This document shows, piece after piece, positions 22,131 to 34,321 of a DNA stretch of 64,000 nucleotides (the stretch's first letter is position 1; each line of letters starts with the position of its first letter). Location: NCBI RefSeq assembly GCF_014066305.1, contig NW_023501042.1, forward strand, positions 248,001-312,000. Direction: 5' to 3'. The position numbers and the translations under genes were made by a program. The stretch is from Letharia columbiana (taxonomy: Eukaryota > Ascomycota > Lecanoromycetes > Lecanorales > Parmeliaceae). The notes under the pieces were generated by a model. That model did not search any database, was not told the origin of the DNA, and worked only from the letters and a program-made list of their open reading frames with translations.

Positions 22131-25094
22131 CTAACCACCCCTTCCCTTCTCCTCCTCATCCAACAAACGCACCACCCTCTTCAACACCTCCTCCGTCCCC
22201 AACGCCTTGTTCGCCGGTTCCTTCCTCACCCTCTGCCACACTTCCCCATGCCTCGGCTCATTCGCCACACACTTCTCCACCACCTCCCTCCTCTTCTCCT
22301 CCGTCCCATGCTGCATCAAAAACTTGACGTACCAAGCCCACGTATCTCCCAAGTCCGCATCCAGCACAATCGCCTTCTCGAACCAATTTGCGGCTTTGTC
22401 TAACTTACGTTCATTCCAGAAGACGCGGGCGACGGTCACGAAGAGTGTGGGGTCGTTGTCGCATTTCTTGATGGCTTCGAGACTGCGGGGTTTACGTTGC
22501 GTGCGCGGTTCAAGGTGCCAGATTGATTCGGACCAGAGGAGGCCGCTACTCGGGAGGGCTTGGAGCGCTTTGGCCATTAGGACTTTGGCTTGGGGTATGT
22601 TGCCCGCTCGGCGTTCGACGCGGATGGCTTCGAGTCGGAGCTCGGCGCTCTTGGGCGAGGACATTAGGCCCCGTTCGAGTACGCTTCGGGCTTTGACGAC
22701 TACGCCGCTTGCTTCTTCGAGGCGGCTGAGGAGGATAAAGAGTGGTACAGCTGCGGGGCATGCCCGTGTTCCGACGTTGTACGCTTCTCGCGCTTGCGGT
22801 ATTTGACCTTTCGATGTGTATATTTGTCCTTTCAAGGCATGTAATTTCCAGCAACTTGGAAATGTATTCAAAGCTTGCTGGCATAGATCAAGCGCTGCTT
22901 CGTTATCGCCCTGTTGACGCTCGAAAGCAACACTCTTGTACCACACTCTGTCCGTACTGGCTTCTTGGCGAGCGGTGCGGAGTAGTTCCCGCGCGGCCGA
23001 TATTTGATGGTTGTCCGCTTCCAGTTGGAAGGCGGAAAGATATATGGATTCGGACTCCGGGTTCTGGTTGAAAGCTCGGCCAAGAATCTTACGTGCTTCA
23101 TCAAGCTCATTGGTCCGCCATTTTTCTCGGGCGTACATCATCCAAAGGCCTTCGTCATTGGGCACGGCCTCGACTGACTTTTCCATAAGCTGAAAGAGAG
23201 CTTCTGGTGTTCCGTGAGCTTTTTCGAGGTCGACAGCGGCTCGCCAAAGTTTTCTGGAAGTGAAGTAAACCCGTAACGCGTAGGCGTAGATGGCTCTTGC
23301 GGTCTCGTATCTGCCTCGACTGATAGACCCTTGTGCATCCTCCATCCAGATGTTTTTGCGGTCATCGTCATCATCGTCCAGGCCGTAGCCCAGGGTCTCC
23401 CTTATGAGGCACGCTGCTGTCTTGATCGCACCCTCAGTCTCGCATTTCTCCGCCTCCTGTACCCATTCCTCGCGCTTCAACATGGCATTCTCACGAGCCA
23501 ATGACTGAATGGCCCTACGGATAATTTGTTCTGGATTTCCTTTACCAGTTTCTTCTGCTAACCGCGAAGCCGCTATCCAGACCAAATGCGAGGATGGGTT
23601 GGCCAATCGAGCTTTGTTCAGGACCTTCTGGGCATTCTCCGGTGTTTCGGTTTGCGCGACAAGCCGAGCGTACGCCAGCCAGAGCTCTACGGAGAGCGGT
23701 ATTTCCTCTGTAGCTTTAGCTAATAGCAATTTAGCATCTTGTTCGCTGTCTTCAAGCTTGATCATCTCCTTCCAAATGACCACACTCTTTGAGAGAAAGT
23801 CCGCAGCTTTGCGCATTACACGCTTCTTCCCCGGAATCGTGTTCTCCAACTCCATGGCCTGGATCCAAAGCCTTGTAGATTGTGGCTGTGCCTTCAACGC
23901 ATTGGCTGCAATGACCTTGCCATTGTGGTTGTCCCCTCCGCTCGACAGGCGAATGGCTTCGAGCCAAATATCCTCGCTCTGTGAACCACAAATCTCGCAA
24001 CCCTTGGCTATGACGTTCCTTGCTGCAACTATTTTTCCAGCGAGTTCCTCCAGCCGACTCAGCGCCAGGTAGCCTGGGGCATGCCGTGAGTTGGTCTTGA
24101 TGACAGACTCTAGTAAGGCTCGCACACGGTTTATATCTCCAACCTCCACCTCACCAGCCTTGAGTTCGGATTTTGAAAGGCTCGTTAGGTAGCCCTTGGG
24201 ATCGATGTTCGTGGCAATGCCTGATGTGGAGTCTGCACCTCCTGATTGGGCTGCTTGGTCCAGCCGAACCTGCAACACCTTATCTCTTGCAGCTCCGATG
24301 TCCGCAAAATTGGTCATAGTCCCATCCATGGCATCTCCACCTGCTCCATTAGTAGAGCCATCGTCTACCACGCTGGTGTCCATCTGAGTTGAATCTCTCG
24401 CTCCAGCAATGACACTATCCGGCACTGCGTAAAATCTATTGCGGGCCTCAGTCTTGGTTCTCTTGTTTTTCCTAGTCAAGTCTCCAGCTTCCGGTAGGTT
24501 TGCCCAGTCTTCTTCTGACACACTAGCAAGGCTCCGCTTGAGATCTGCGAATTGCTGTTGGATCTTCGGATTGTTGGCTTCGTAGTCTGCTCGCTCCTGG
24601 GCTTCGCGTGCTTCCCTAGATATGGCGGACGTGTTCAAGTCGGTAATCTGTTCAAACAAAGGGAATAATGATAAACCATGTGTACAACATATGGGGAAAG
24701 GTCCTATGCAGGAGCAAGAAAAGAGGAGAACTAACCTTCTTGATTTTCTTCTCTTCTCCATACGTTCGTCGATATCTTGATATATACGATCTGCCTCGTC
24801 GTCATCACGATCGAATTGCCCATTTGCAAACAAACCGGTCTCGTTCTCTGGATCCTGAAACCGGTCATCATCGTCGTCCTCTTCCTTTTTTTCTGTAGCA
24901 CCGTATGCTGTCGGCGGGGCTGCTCCAAGCTGTGCAGCGCGTTTCGCTAGAGCTTCTTTGATCTGATCTTCACTTGGGCCCTCCCTCGCTGGGCCTAGGT
25001 CGGATCGTGTTGTGAATCCGGTGGCACCACGTCCCAACCCAGCGACATAATTTTCAGGCGCGATCTGACTCAAGAAGTCCTTGCGTCCAGACAT
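22131..25094 (-). CDS. prp6: Pre-mRNA splicing factor Prp6/Prp1 (U4/U6.U5 tri-snRNP)
   Basis: Model: complement(22131..24615, 24736..25094), 947 aa. The N-terminus is the PRP1_N domain (FLSQIAPENYVAGLGRGATG, RSDLGPAREGP, then an acidic run and IYQDIDERMEKRRK). The intron joins KSRR to EAREAQERADYE, a standard Prp6 junction, and removes 120 bp. The rest is a long array of HAT/TPR repeats (for example IWLEAIRLS, LWLAYARL, LWRAAVDLEKAHGT, IYLSAFQLE, TWAWYVKFL). Prp6 bridges U5 and U4/U6 snRNPs in the tri-snRNP and is essential in yeasts. Length is normal for fungi (about 900-950). It is divergent from dim1. Confidence 0.97.
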   Translation of the reverse strand: MSGRKDFLSQIAPENYVAGLGRGATGFTTRSDLGPAREGPSEDQIKEALAKRAAQLGAAPPTAYGATEKKEEDDDDDRFQDPENETGLFANGQFDRDDDEADRIYQDIDERMEKRRKSRRLVLLFSCSCIGPFPICCTHGLSLFPLFEQITDLNTSAISREAREAQERADYEANNPKIQQQFADLKRSLASVSEEDWANLPEAGDLTRKNKRTKTEARNRFYAVPDSVIAGARDSTQMDTSVVDDGSTNGAGGDAMDGTMTNFADIGAARDKVLQVRLDQAAQSGGADSTSGIATNIDPKGYLTSLSKSELKAGEVEVGDINRVRALLESVIKTNSRHAPGYLALSRLEELAGKIVAARNVIAKGCEICGSQSEDIWLEAIRLSSGGDNHNGKVIAANALKAQPQSTRLWIQAMELENTIPGKKRVMRKAADFLSKSVVIWKEMIKLEDSEQDAKLLLAKATEEIPLSVELWLAYARLVAQTETPENAQKVLNKARLANPSSHLVWIAASRLAEETGKGNPEQIIRRAIQSLARENAMLKREEWVQEAEKCETEGAIKTAACLIRETLGYGLDDDDDDRKNIWMEDAQGSISRGRYETARAIYAYALRVYFTSRKLWRAAVDLEKAHGTPEALFQLMEKSVEAVPNDEGLWMMYAREKWRTNELDEARKILGRAFNQNPESESIYLSAFQLEADNHQISAARELLRTARQEASTDRVWYKSVAFERQQGDNEAALDLCQQALNTFPSCWKLHALKGQIYTSKGQIPQAREAYNVGTRACPAAVPLFILLSRLEEASGVVVKARSVLERGLMSSPKSAELRLEAIRVERRAGNIPQAKVLMAKALQALPSSGLLWSESIWHLEPRTQRKPRSLEAIKKCDNDPTLFVTVARVFWNERKLDKAANWFEKAIVLDADLGDTWAWYVKFLMQHGTEEKRREVVEKCVANEPRHGEVWQRVRKEPANKALGTEEVLKRVVRLLDEEEKGRGG

Positions 25095-25581
25095 AGTTTC
25101 GTGGAATATAATGCGCTGCCGGTCTTGTCAAGTACACCTGCAGCTGTCGCTGGGCTCAGAATTGAGTCACGCAGCCCCCAATGGAAATCGCAGGCTGGCA
25201 GGCAAAGAACGAGCATGAGGCTCAAATAAGGTTGTGGATCGACAGCGCTAAGGTACAAGTAATAAAAGATTCCCGCCTTATCGATAAGGTGAACCTCTAC
25301 AAATTCAAAAATCCTTACTTCCACCGGTCGGTCTGATCTGATATCGCATGATTGTCATCTTAATCATCCCCTTAATGCCATCTGAATCCCATGTACTCGT
25401 GAGCTGTGTGTTTGAGAGCCGTTTTACTCTAAATTAGTGTCTTGCCGCTGGGCTTGACTGTCAAGCCTCAAACATCCAGAAATCTTCTTTTCGGGAGCGT
25501 CCTACTTTTCACGGATTTTCTCACGTTTGGTCCGCATTTTGTCTCTCGAGTAGTCAGCTTCTTCCAACTTGGGAAGTGGAG
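25095..25581. promoter_or_regulatory. Divergent prp6/dim1 promoter region
   Basis: 487 bp between the two start codons. No coding frame is convincing and no TATA box is clear; it presumably drives both RNA-processing genes. Confidence 0.5.
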
Positions 25582-27392
<1,811 letters not shown>

Positions 27393-27478
27393 TGTTGAGG
27401 ATATGAAATAGACGAGGCCCGATGTAGCATCTCTACGATTTAGCAAGGCGTTATGGGAGAACGGAAAATGATACAGTA

Positions 27479-27763
27479 TCATCTGCACATAGCATAATGA
27501 ACCCAATTCGATATCGAGAACAAAAAAAGTTGCATATCATTGCACCGATGATCAATTCTACGCCCTCGAGCAAGTCTTCTCGCCCCTTTCAAAGCGTAAG
27601 TGAAGTCCACTTTAGCCACATTTTCAAAGCCTGAGCCCCGAATTTTCCAGCTCAAGAAGCATCCGAGGGCGACGACAGCTAGGAATTGCATTACCATCCC
27701 TGCGACCCTCGAGGCTTCAACTGTACCATTAATTGTGGGATCGACGCCCCTCCGCTGTGGCAT
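27479..27763 (-). CDS. Possible small membrane protein, unrecognised
   Basis: A 94-codon frame starts MPQRRGVDPTINGTVEASRV and has one clear hydrophobic segment (VAGMVMQFLAVVALGCFLSW), followed by a basic stretch (ALKGARRLARGRR). The frame is open further upstream to a TTTTTTTAG acceptor-like site near 27850, so the gene may begin in an earlier exon that I could not place in phase; the start given is the first ATG. It is convergent with dim1. I recognise no family, and this may be a chance frame. Confidence 0.35.
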   Translation of the reverse strand: MPQRRGVDPTINGTVEASRVAGMVMQFLAVVALGCFLSWKIRGSGFENVAKVDFTYALKGARRLARGRRIDHRCNDMQLFLFSISNWVHYAMCR

Positions 27764-28213
27764 CTTTCCACGTCCTCCCGGCAGGTTGTCAGAGGAAGTG
27801 GCAATCTGAGAGCTGAAGGTTCTGTTTTCACGTCGATTTAGGGCGTCAACTAAAAAAACATGTCATGGACGGTTTGGGCTGCTTCAAAAGGAGCCTTGGA
27901 AAGCGGAAAAGGTTTTCTTGGTGTAAGGTATTTCGATGAATTGAATATTTGTCGTGCTCACAACTATTGACATGAGGCGGTCGAGTGCCCTTGTAGCGAT
28001 ATCATACACTTGATAGAATGAGAACGATTGCTTAAACAACACCACGCATGCCACCCTGACGTAAACCTTCCATTAATGCAAAGTGGGTATCTTTCCATAT
28101 CACCAACGCCATTTTTGCCCTGGCCAATATCCAGAGCCATATGCTGCCAACTCCCCATGCACGTACGCATGGCATGCATCAAGTCATGAAAGAATCCACA
28201 AGATCACCAGAGA

Positions 28214-29814
28214 TCATTGCCCGATTGCCAAGCACTCGTCCAACAGCGAAAAGAGACCTTCTCGATCCTTTGCCGAGCCGCCTTCCCAGCCATAATTCTC
28301 ATGATCCGCGGGTACGTTCCCGTTTACATGGACACTGTTAGTCGAGACTCCGTTCACCCGGGCACCGCTTCGCTCCATCCCCACATCTTGTATTTCCACG
28401 TCCTCGTCAGGATGTCTGCCCCATCCTTCCAGGACCCCTTCTGGCCAGCCGCCCATTATGTTCTGCACAATCGTCGGCATCTGACCAATACCACAAGCTC
28501 CACCAACTTCCAATGCGATTCGGAAATCATCCATTCCCAGCGGTCTCCTGGCTGCCGCTTCTTTGGCCTCTGCCGGCAAGAGATTGGTCACCATGCCTCT
28601 CGATGTTTCCCCTTTGGATAGCATCTCTTCTTCTCTGTCAAGCTGTTGCCGGTAGCGGTGCGTGGTTATGGATATTGAACCAGCCGCGCCTGCAAGGTTG
28701 CTTCGCGTTTTGGCTAACACCGAGCCGACGACAGATTTTATGTACTGTTCTGTAGCAGTCGCCATAAATTCGGCGCAGGCGGCAGATGGCCCATTAGGTA
28801 GCGATTGTTCGTAGCAGATAGGGACCATGCGGTTGTGGATTGTGTCCACGTCGGGAAACTCGCCGGTTTCACTGGCGAGGGGCTGGGAGTAGCGTTTGCG
28901 GATTTCAAGGTCCCAGTCTATATTTCCGGGTAATTAGCGAGCAGGACAAGCGGAAATGGAACGGAAGACACGCAAGATCGAGTTCTTCTTACTTGTCTTA
29001 TTGAGTCCACCTGCGCTCGCGGAAACACTGTCTGGGAGCCTGATCATCTTTGCAGCATGGTAGTCGTTCATTGAGGTGACCACCGAATGGGAGACATTGT
29101 CGTACGTTTCGCCCTGATGAAGAAAAAACCAGCATTAGCGGCTGTCCTTATCTAATCGAACTTCCATGACTGCCTCACGTCGACGAAGGAGCTGCTGGAT
29201 GTCTTTAGCGGGATCAAGCTACTCACATCGGGCACCTCTTTCAGTCTCCGCCGATCCCGCGCCGGCAAGCGCATAATCTCCATCTTCAGTCTCTGCTCCG
29301 CTGCATCTCCAGACACAGGCTTGGCAAGCACCGTTGGCTTGTCGTTCGCTGAGACCCATGGTGCAACGCCAGGTTCGGGAAGGTCGCGACCAACATTGGC
29401 AAATATGCCTGCTATCAATTGGTTGTGTAAATGTTCGGTATTTGGGTCCGCAGTCACATAGTGGTCTATTTGGAAGGAGAGCTCGTTTTGGTTGAGATGG
29501 CCTATGGAAGCACGATCTCAGTCAGCCAATGGACTTACGCTGTCAATCTCGCAGTCACAACCCATAGAAGAAGACTGACCGAGTATGAAAAGACAGATGG
29601 CTTCCTTGTACTTCGCAAAATTCTCCCCAATAGCACCTTTCAGGCTAGTGTAATATGGCTCTAGATCGATGCGCTGCGCGGCGCTGACTGTTTTGATTGC
29701 CTTCTGGGAAGGCAGCGCTGAGATCCCATTCGGTTGTTTGAGGGATAGGGCGCCTGGAAAGGCTGCAGATATTGAGTCCGAGCGGCTTAGCGCAGCTGGA
29801 TCGATGTCCGGCAT
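28214..29814 (-). CDS. hfi1: SAGA complex subunit Ada1/Hfi1
   Basis: Model: complement(28214..28917, 28993..29113, 29227..29501, 29580..29814), 444 aa; phases agree. The N-terminus leads to [20 protein letters not shown] and, across intron 1, [15 protein letters not shown], then [19 protein letters not shown]; this is the SAGA-Tad1 signature. Downstream are [34 protein letters not shown], a histone-fold-like region with [34 protein letters not shown] and the usual end [11 protein letters not shown]. Ada1 pairs by histone fold with Taf12 and is needed for SAGA integrity. Length is typical for filamentous fungi. Confidence 0.93.
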
Positions 29815-30978
29815 GGTGTTGGCTGGTGTTTAGCCAGGGGCACGCGCCTGGTTGTTCTATGGGCGCTGGCGCCCCATCAGTTAGGAATAAGTCTAGATAC
29901 CATATGAAAACTCCGGAGTGGCAAAGTGCTTGATCTAGGCGATGCCTGTACTTGTGAGTGATTGCTTGCCAGTGTTGTGGATAAAGTGTATCATTCACAA
30001 AGCTGGGGAGGCGGCTGGGGCGACTATAAGCGCCGGCAGCTGCCGTGTAGACGATCACCGTATTTACTTTATTATGCGGACGTTGACCTTTAGAAGTATA
30101 TTCTTCTAAAAATTATATCTTCCTAGTAAATGCTTCCTAGTAAATTCTTTCTTCGCTACTCTATGATTTTTACAGTGAGTGTTTTCTCACATCTATATTC
30201 CTCTTCTTACTGTGTGTCTTGTATATTAAAAGACACCTTTCAAGACAAGAATCACGAATTGGTACAACACTAGTGGACATGAGCATGTAATCAAAAATCT
30301 CATGTCTTTCTTGCAGAACGTCTTGCTGCATCTATTCTGTCTTATATGAATAAACATGTAGACTTCTTTCACCACCCTGTTCTAATGTTGCCTTCCATCG
30401 TCCCAGTGGAAATTGACTCTGATCAAGTTCGTGGAAAATTATCCTAACCAACACTTTAATGGCCAAGGGTACATCTATGGTCCACCGGAAGAAAGAAGCG
30501 GTATATGGGGATTACTTTCTTGAAAACATAGTTCAAATACCTGAAGGAACGCTCTGGACCATGGAAATTAGGTTGAAGAAAGACAGTACAGCAAGAGTCA
30601 ACGAGCTAGAAAAACACTGGCTGCGATGCTGTTTTCGTTAAGATCAGATCTTTTCCAAATGGGTCTCCTACCACCTAAGCACCTAGTCTCCACCATGGTG
30701 TCCCTACTGGCTTGATGAATGCAGGTGTCAAGAAGCGTTCCCGGAAATGTCTGTATCCCTGTGGTGTGGTCATACCGATTACGGAATAATAGGTTTTTAA
30801 TCTCACCTCGTGAACTAGCACACAGTGAATCACACAACTGGAAGCACAACATTGCATCGCACGAACCACCTTGACGTGTTGTTTATTCTATCTATTGTTT
30901 TCTCCTTAAGGTTTCTGGGGCCTCGGCACTTGCAATAGCTGGCGTAGTCCAGGATAAAGCCTGCGCGGATCGATAACA
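29815..30978. other. Intergenic between hfi1 and the F-box-like gene
   Basis: 1.16 kb, moderately AT-rich around 30060-30300. A small hairpin GTGTCTT...AAGACAC is at 30214-30236. The 60-codon frame at 30459 has no recognisable features. No RNA gene box pair was seen. Confidence 0.45.
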
Positions 30979-32612
30979 ATGGATTCCTTGCCTCTGGAAT
31001 TGTGGCATCAAATTGCGGGTGAAGTAGGATACTGCCACAGGAAATGAACACGTGGACCCCATACTAATGCTCCTATATAGGTCTATGCCACCGGAAGTAT
31101 GGGCACCATCCTGGCTATGTGCTTGTCGAGCCGACTCCTTCAAGATGCTGCGAATCCATGGCTCTATCAGCGTATCCGATTGAACATGAACAAGCCACAT
31201 CAAATCACAAGCTTCGCATCCGGCATCACGGCTGTGACCGCAAAATATTTCTTAAGCGTTTCTCCTCGTGCCCATGTCACTGACACTTTACCTTCTGAAC
31301 GTTCGAGCATCTCGCGCGGAATCTCCAAAAGCTCCGCACCTTCAGGTGAGCACGCCGCTTTTGCTGTGGGCAGGGTATCTAACAAAAGACATGTAGATGG
31401 CAGTGCAGCCTCCAAATCCGAGAATCACTCCGGAAATTACTCAAAAACCGTTCAAATATTCTGGATGTAGGGATACACTATCACTTAGCGGGAGCTCTCG
31501 AAAAGAAGCTCCCTTCTAGTGCACTGGGCATGAATTGGAAGCTGAGCCGCTTGAGCTTGCTGGTTGAATGGAATCCCTAGGATCAGCCATGGGAACCCGA
31601 ACTTCCAGTCCTGTCAGATGGCTATCCTCAACGCACCAAATTTGGTGCTATTGAGCGTCTGGATCCAGTACCCGAACGATGCAGCTATGGGTGGCTATGT
31701 TCGCATCCCAGGGGCTTTCAGTTTCACCCCAGGCAAGCTTATTCCACCAATAAAGGTCCTGGTACTGCACGCATACGCTGTTGGCCTGGGACGCCTTGAC
31801 GACTTGGAGCATAGAATCCAGATTCACGCTCTTCGAGAACTCACCTCAACACCTGGCCCGCGGTTGAACCTCCCCAACTTTCTGGCGACGTTGATGAGAA
31901 GCGCCGAACTTCGCTTGGAATTCCTTGACATACACTGGATGTACCCCGGCCTTTTGAATCTACCGACGCGCGGTTGGCCCGCAGTCTTCGAAGCTTTTCT
32001 TCTGCATTTCAAAGGCTTGAAGAAGCTGGCATTGAAAGGTGCGATCATACTGCCGCTGCTCTATCTGGCGCGCAGTATTAGCTGGCATGGTGAGACACTG
32101 GAAGTACTGACGCTGCACTACTCCGACGCTGTCCGTAGGCCGCCATCCCGCCTCATTCGGCGACAGCGAGCTACTACCGTCAGGGACATCGAAAATCTCT
32201 GTGAGATGTGCCCACGCCTTCGAACACTAACATTAGGTCTTCACTTTGGCGATGTAAGTAGGCCTAAACAAAGAGAAACTCATCCACCGTAGCTAATTTC
32301 CCACAATAGGACTTGGCAATCCAGCGAAGCTTCCAGCATTTTCAGGCGCTTGAAGAGCTCAGTATCTACAGCCCACTCTGCAGCGGATTTATGTGCCTCA
32401 TTGAGCCTCGTGTAGACCTCAGATACGTCTATGCACCTGCAGCTCAACTTCGCTCGCCTCGTCTCCGGGCAGTGAGTCTCAATGTTGGGGTGGAGGGGAC
32501 CTCTATCATGCCTGACTTCGGCAGTAGTGTCATGCGTCACGCCAACGATGACATCAAGTGGGAGAACGAGCATCGTATGATGTGGCACATTAAGTACCTA
32601 CCCCCAATTTGA
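30979..32612 (+). CDS. F-box/leucine-rich-type protein with frame breaks
   Basis: The start MDSLPLELWHQIAGE is an F-box beginning, spliced at 31023/31081 to VYATGSMGTILAMCLSSRLLQDAANPWLYQRI. Coding with leucine-rich character then resumes in other frames: EHLARNLQKLRTF, spliced (31344 region to the ATGTAG acceptor) to WQCSLQIRESLRKLL...LSLLVEWNP; then ISHGNPNFQSCQMAILNAPN to LEVLTLHYSD and CPRLRTLTLGLHFGD; then a last exon, DLAIQRSFQHFQALEEL, ending at 32612. A slip at GAATCCCTAGG (about 31575), where one C too many gives TAG, and at least one near 31260-31310 must be bridged. F-box proteins are substrate adaptors of SCF ubiquitin ligases. This is either a decaying member or an intact gene hit by assembly indels; the exact model is unresolved. 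Confidence 0.6.
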
Positions 32613-33070
32613 CGAGACTTACGCGGGCATCAAGGCCTGGGAATCGATTCACCACGGGGAGGGAGTCCGGATGGAGGATGGACTAGAGATGACGACTACG
32701 AATCTGCCCATGAGGCAAACGACGGACATGTGGCGTTAGAACATGGATATTTGGCGTCAATGAGTATCCTTCTTCTCACGGGGCACCAGCAGACAAGCTG
32801 CCACAAAAAGTGGTTGCCTTGGTATTGGCGCTTCTAAAGCTTACGCATTTATGGGTGTCAAGCCAAAAGGATTGGACTATCGATATGTGAAGCAGTCTAT
32901 GTGAAAGATTGCGTAAACAATAAAGCTCGTATTTCATGTTGACGCTGTCAGGATCCAGTAGGCTCATTCTTCTACAAATGCCATTCTGGCAGCGCGCCTC
33001 CAGAACACGGAAGATCGTTTCGCACTAAAGTCACAATACCAACGCCCTGTACATAAGTCCCTGCAATTTT
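32613..33070. other. Convergent 3' region, no gene
   Basis: 458 bp between the F-box-like gene and nuo-24. Nothing beyond 3' UTR sequence is apparent. Confidence 0.5.
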
Positions 33071-34051
33071 CTACAAAGCTCCATCGGTCCTCAACTTCTC
33101 ATTGCCCCAGGGTTCCTCCTTGAGCGACGTCAAACCAGCAAACGGCTCGCAGGTCTTCCTTCCACTCATAGGTCCTGGACTCGGCAGCTTGACCCCTTTC
33201 GCCGCATATCCCCTCGCAGCTTGACCGTCCACTTCCCCACTCTTGCCGTCTTGATCTCTCCCCTCTCCTTTCCTTTGTCCCATACCCGTCTCGCTCTCGC
33301 CTCCTATTCCTGCCGTCCCGCCAGCTGCCCCTGTGGCGTGTGCAGTTGCTTGCAATGCTTTGAGAAGGGTGACCATCGATTCGGGAGTCAAGTCTTCGTA
33401 GTAGTCGTCATTGATCTGGACCATGGGGGCGTTGACGCAAGCGCCCAGGCATTCGACTTCGGAGAACGTAAACATGCGGTCTTCGGTCGTTTGGCCAGGG
33501 TGAATGCCAAGATGGTCTTCGATCGCAGCCATTATCTTGTCAGAACCACAGCCGCCTAATTGGCACGGAGTCGTTGTGCAAGCTTGGACGTGAAACCTGC
33601 CCACTGGATCCCGGTTATACATTGTGTAGAAGGTCGCCACTTCGTAGACTCGCATGGGAGGCATCTCCAGCAGTTTGGCCACCTCATTCATAACGCTTAT
33701 GCTTGTGAAGCCATGCTGGCGCTGGCCCAGGTCAAGTAGAGGCATGACAGCTGCTTTCTTGTATTGTGGGGGATAGCGTTTCAAGATTTCGGCGATCAAC
33801 TTTTGATTGATAGCATTGAACTTAAAGGGTATAGAAGGATTGTTTTCTGGGCTGTCACGGTGCTAGGGACTCCGTCAACACATGTGAGCAGAGCTATACA
33901 GCGCGCAATGGACGGAAGAAGCACTGACAACTTGGAGAGCTTCGCTTGCCACTCGCGGTGTGGTGGTTAAGAACCGACATTGGGATCGCCTGGGCAGTCG
34001 TGAAGGATGTGTGACACATCTTGAAAAGCGAGGCAAGATCTTGGAAGCCAT
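33071..34051 (-). CDS. nuo-24: NADH:ubiquinone oxidoreductase 24 kDa subunit (NDUFV2)
   Basis: Model: complement(33071..33862, 33929..34051), 304 aa. The first ATG after an in-frame upstream extension was chosen because it opens a mitochondrial presequence ([20 protein letters not shown], then [12 protein letters not shown]). The mature part reads [36 protein letters not shown], the [2Fe-2S] ligands CTTTPC and ECLGAC, and [16 protein letters not shown]. The C-terminus has the standard [16 protein letters not shown] end. It is the N1a iron-sulphur subunit of complex I in the matrix arm. A Gly/Lys-rich stretch (about residues 210-260) between the thioredoxin-like fold and the tail makes it longer than the roughly 263 aa I recall for Neurospora. 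The 66-bp intron is in phase 0. Confidence 0.95.
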
Positions 34052-34321
34052 ACTGGACGTTCTAAATGCTCGGACTGGCGGTCTTTGGAAGCAGTTCTCC
34101 ACTTGCTTTGCCTGGTTCCGCTAGCCTCGTTTGGGCTTGATTAGCGCTGCAAGCGAGACAGACGCGGCCACGCAAGTGCTGAGCTAATTTAGGAACTTCT
34201 CGGGAAGAACAATCCACATAACCTAAATCAAGTCTGTTGTCGCTGATGAAAAACATATCTCTAGGACCCCAATGATCCGTTGCGGGGTCTGTTGGCGGTC
34301 CCCCAACATGCAGAGACCAAG

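Noticed and set aside
23509..24072. 187-codon plus frame opposite prp6
   Set aside because: It is an antisense shadow of a strongly conserved HAT-repeat gene and has no features of its own.
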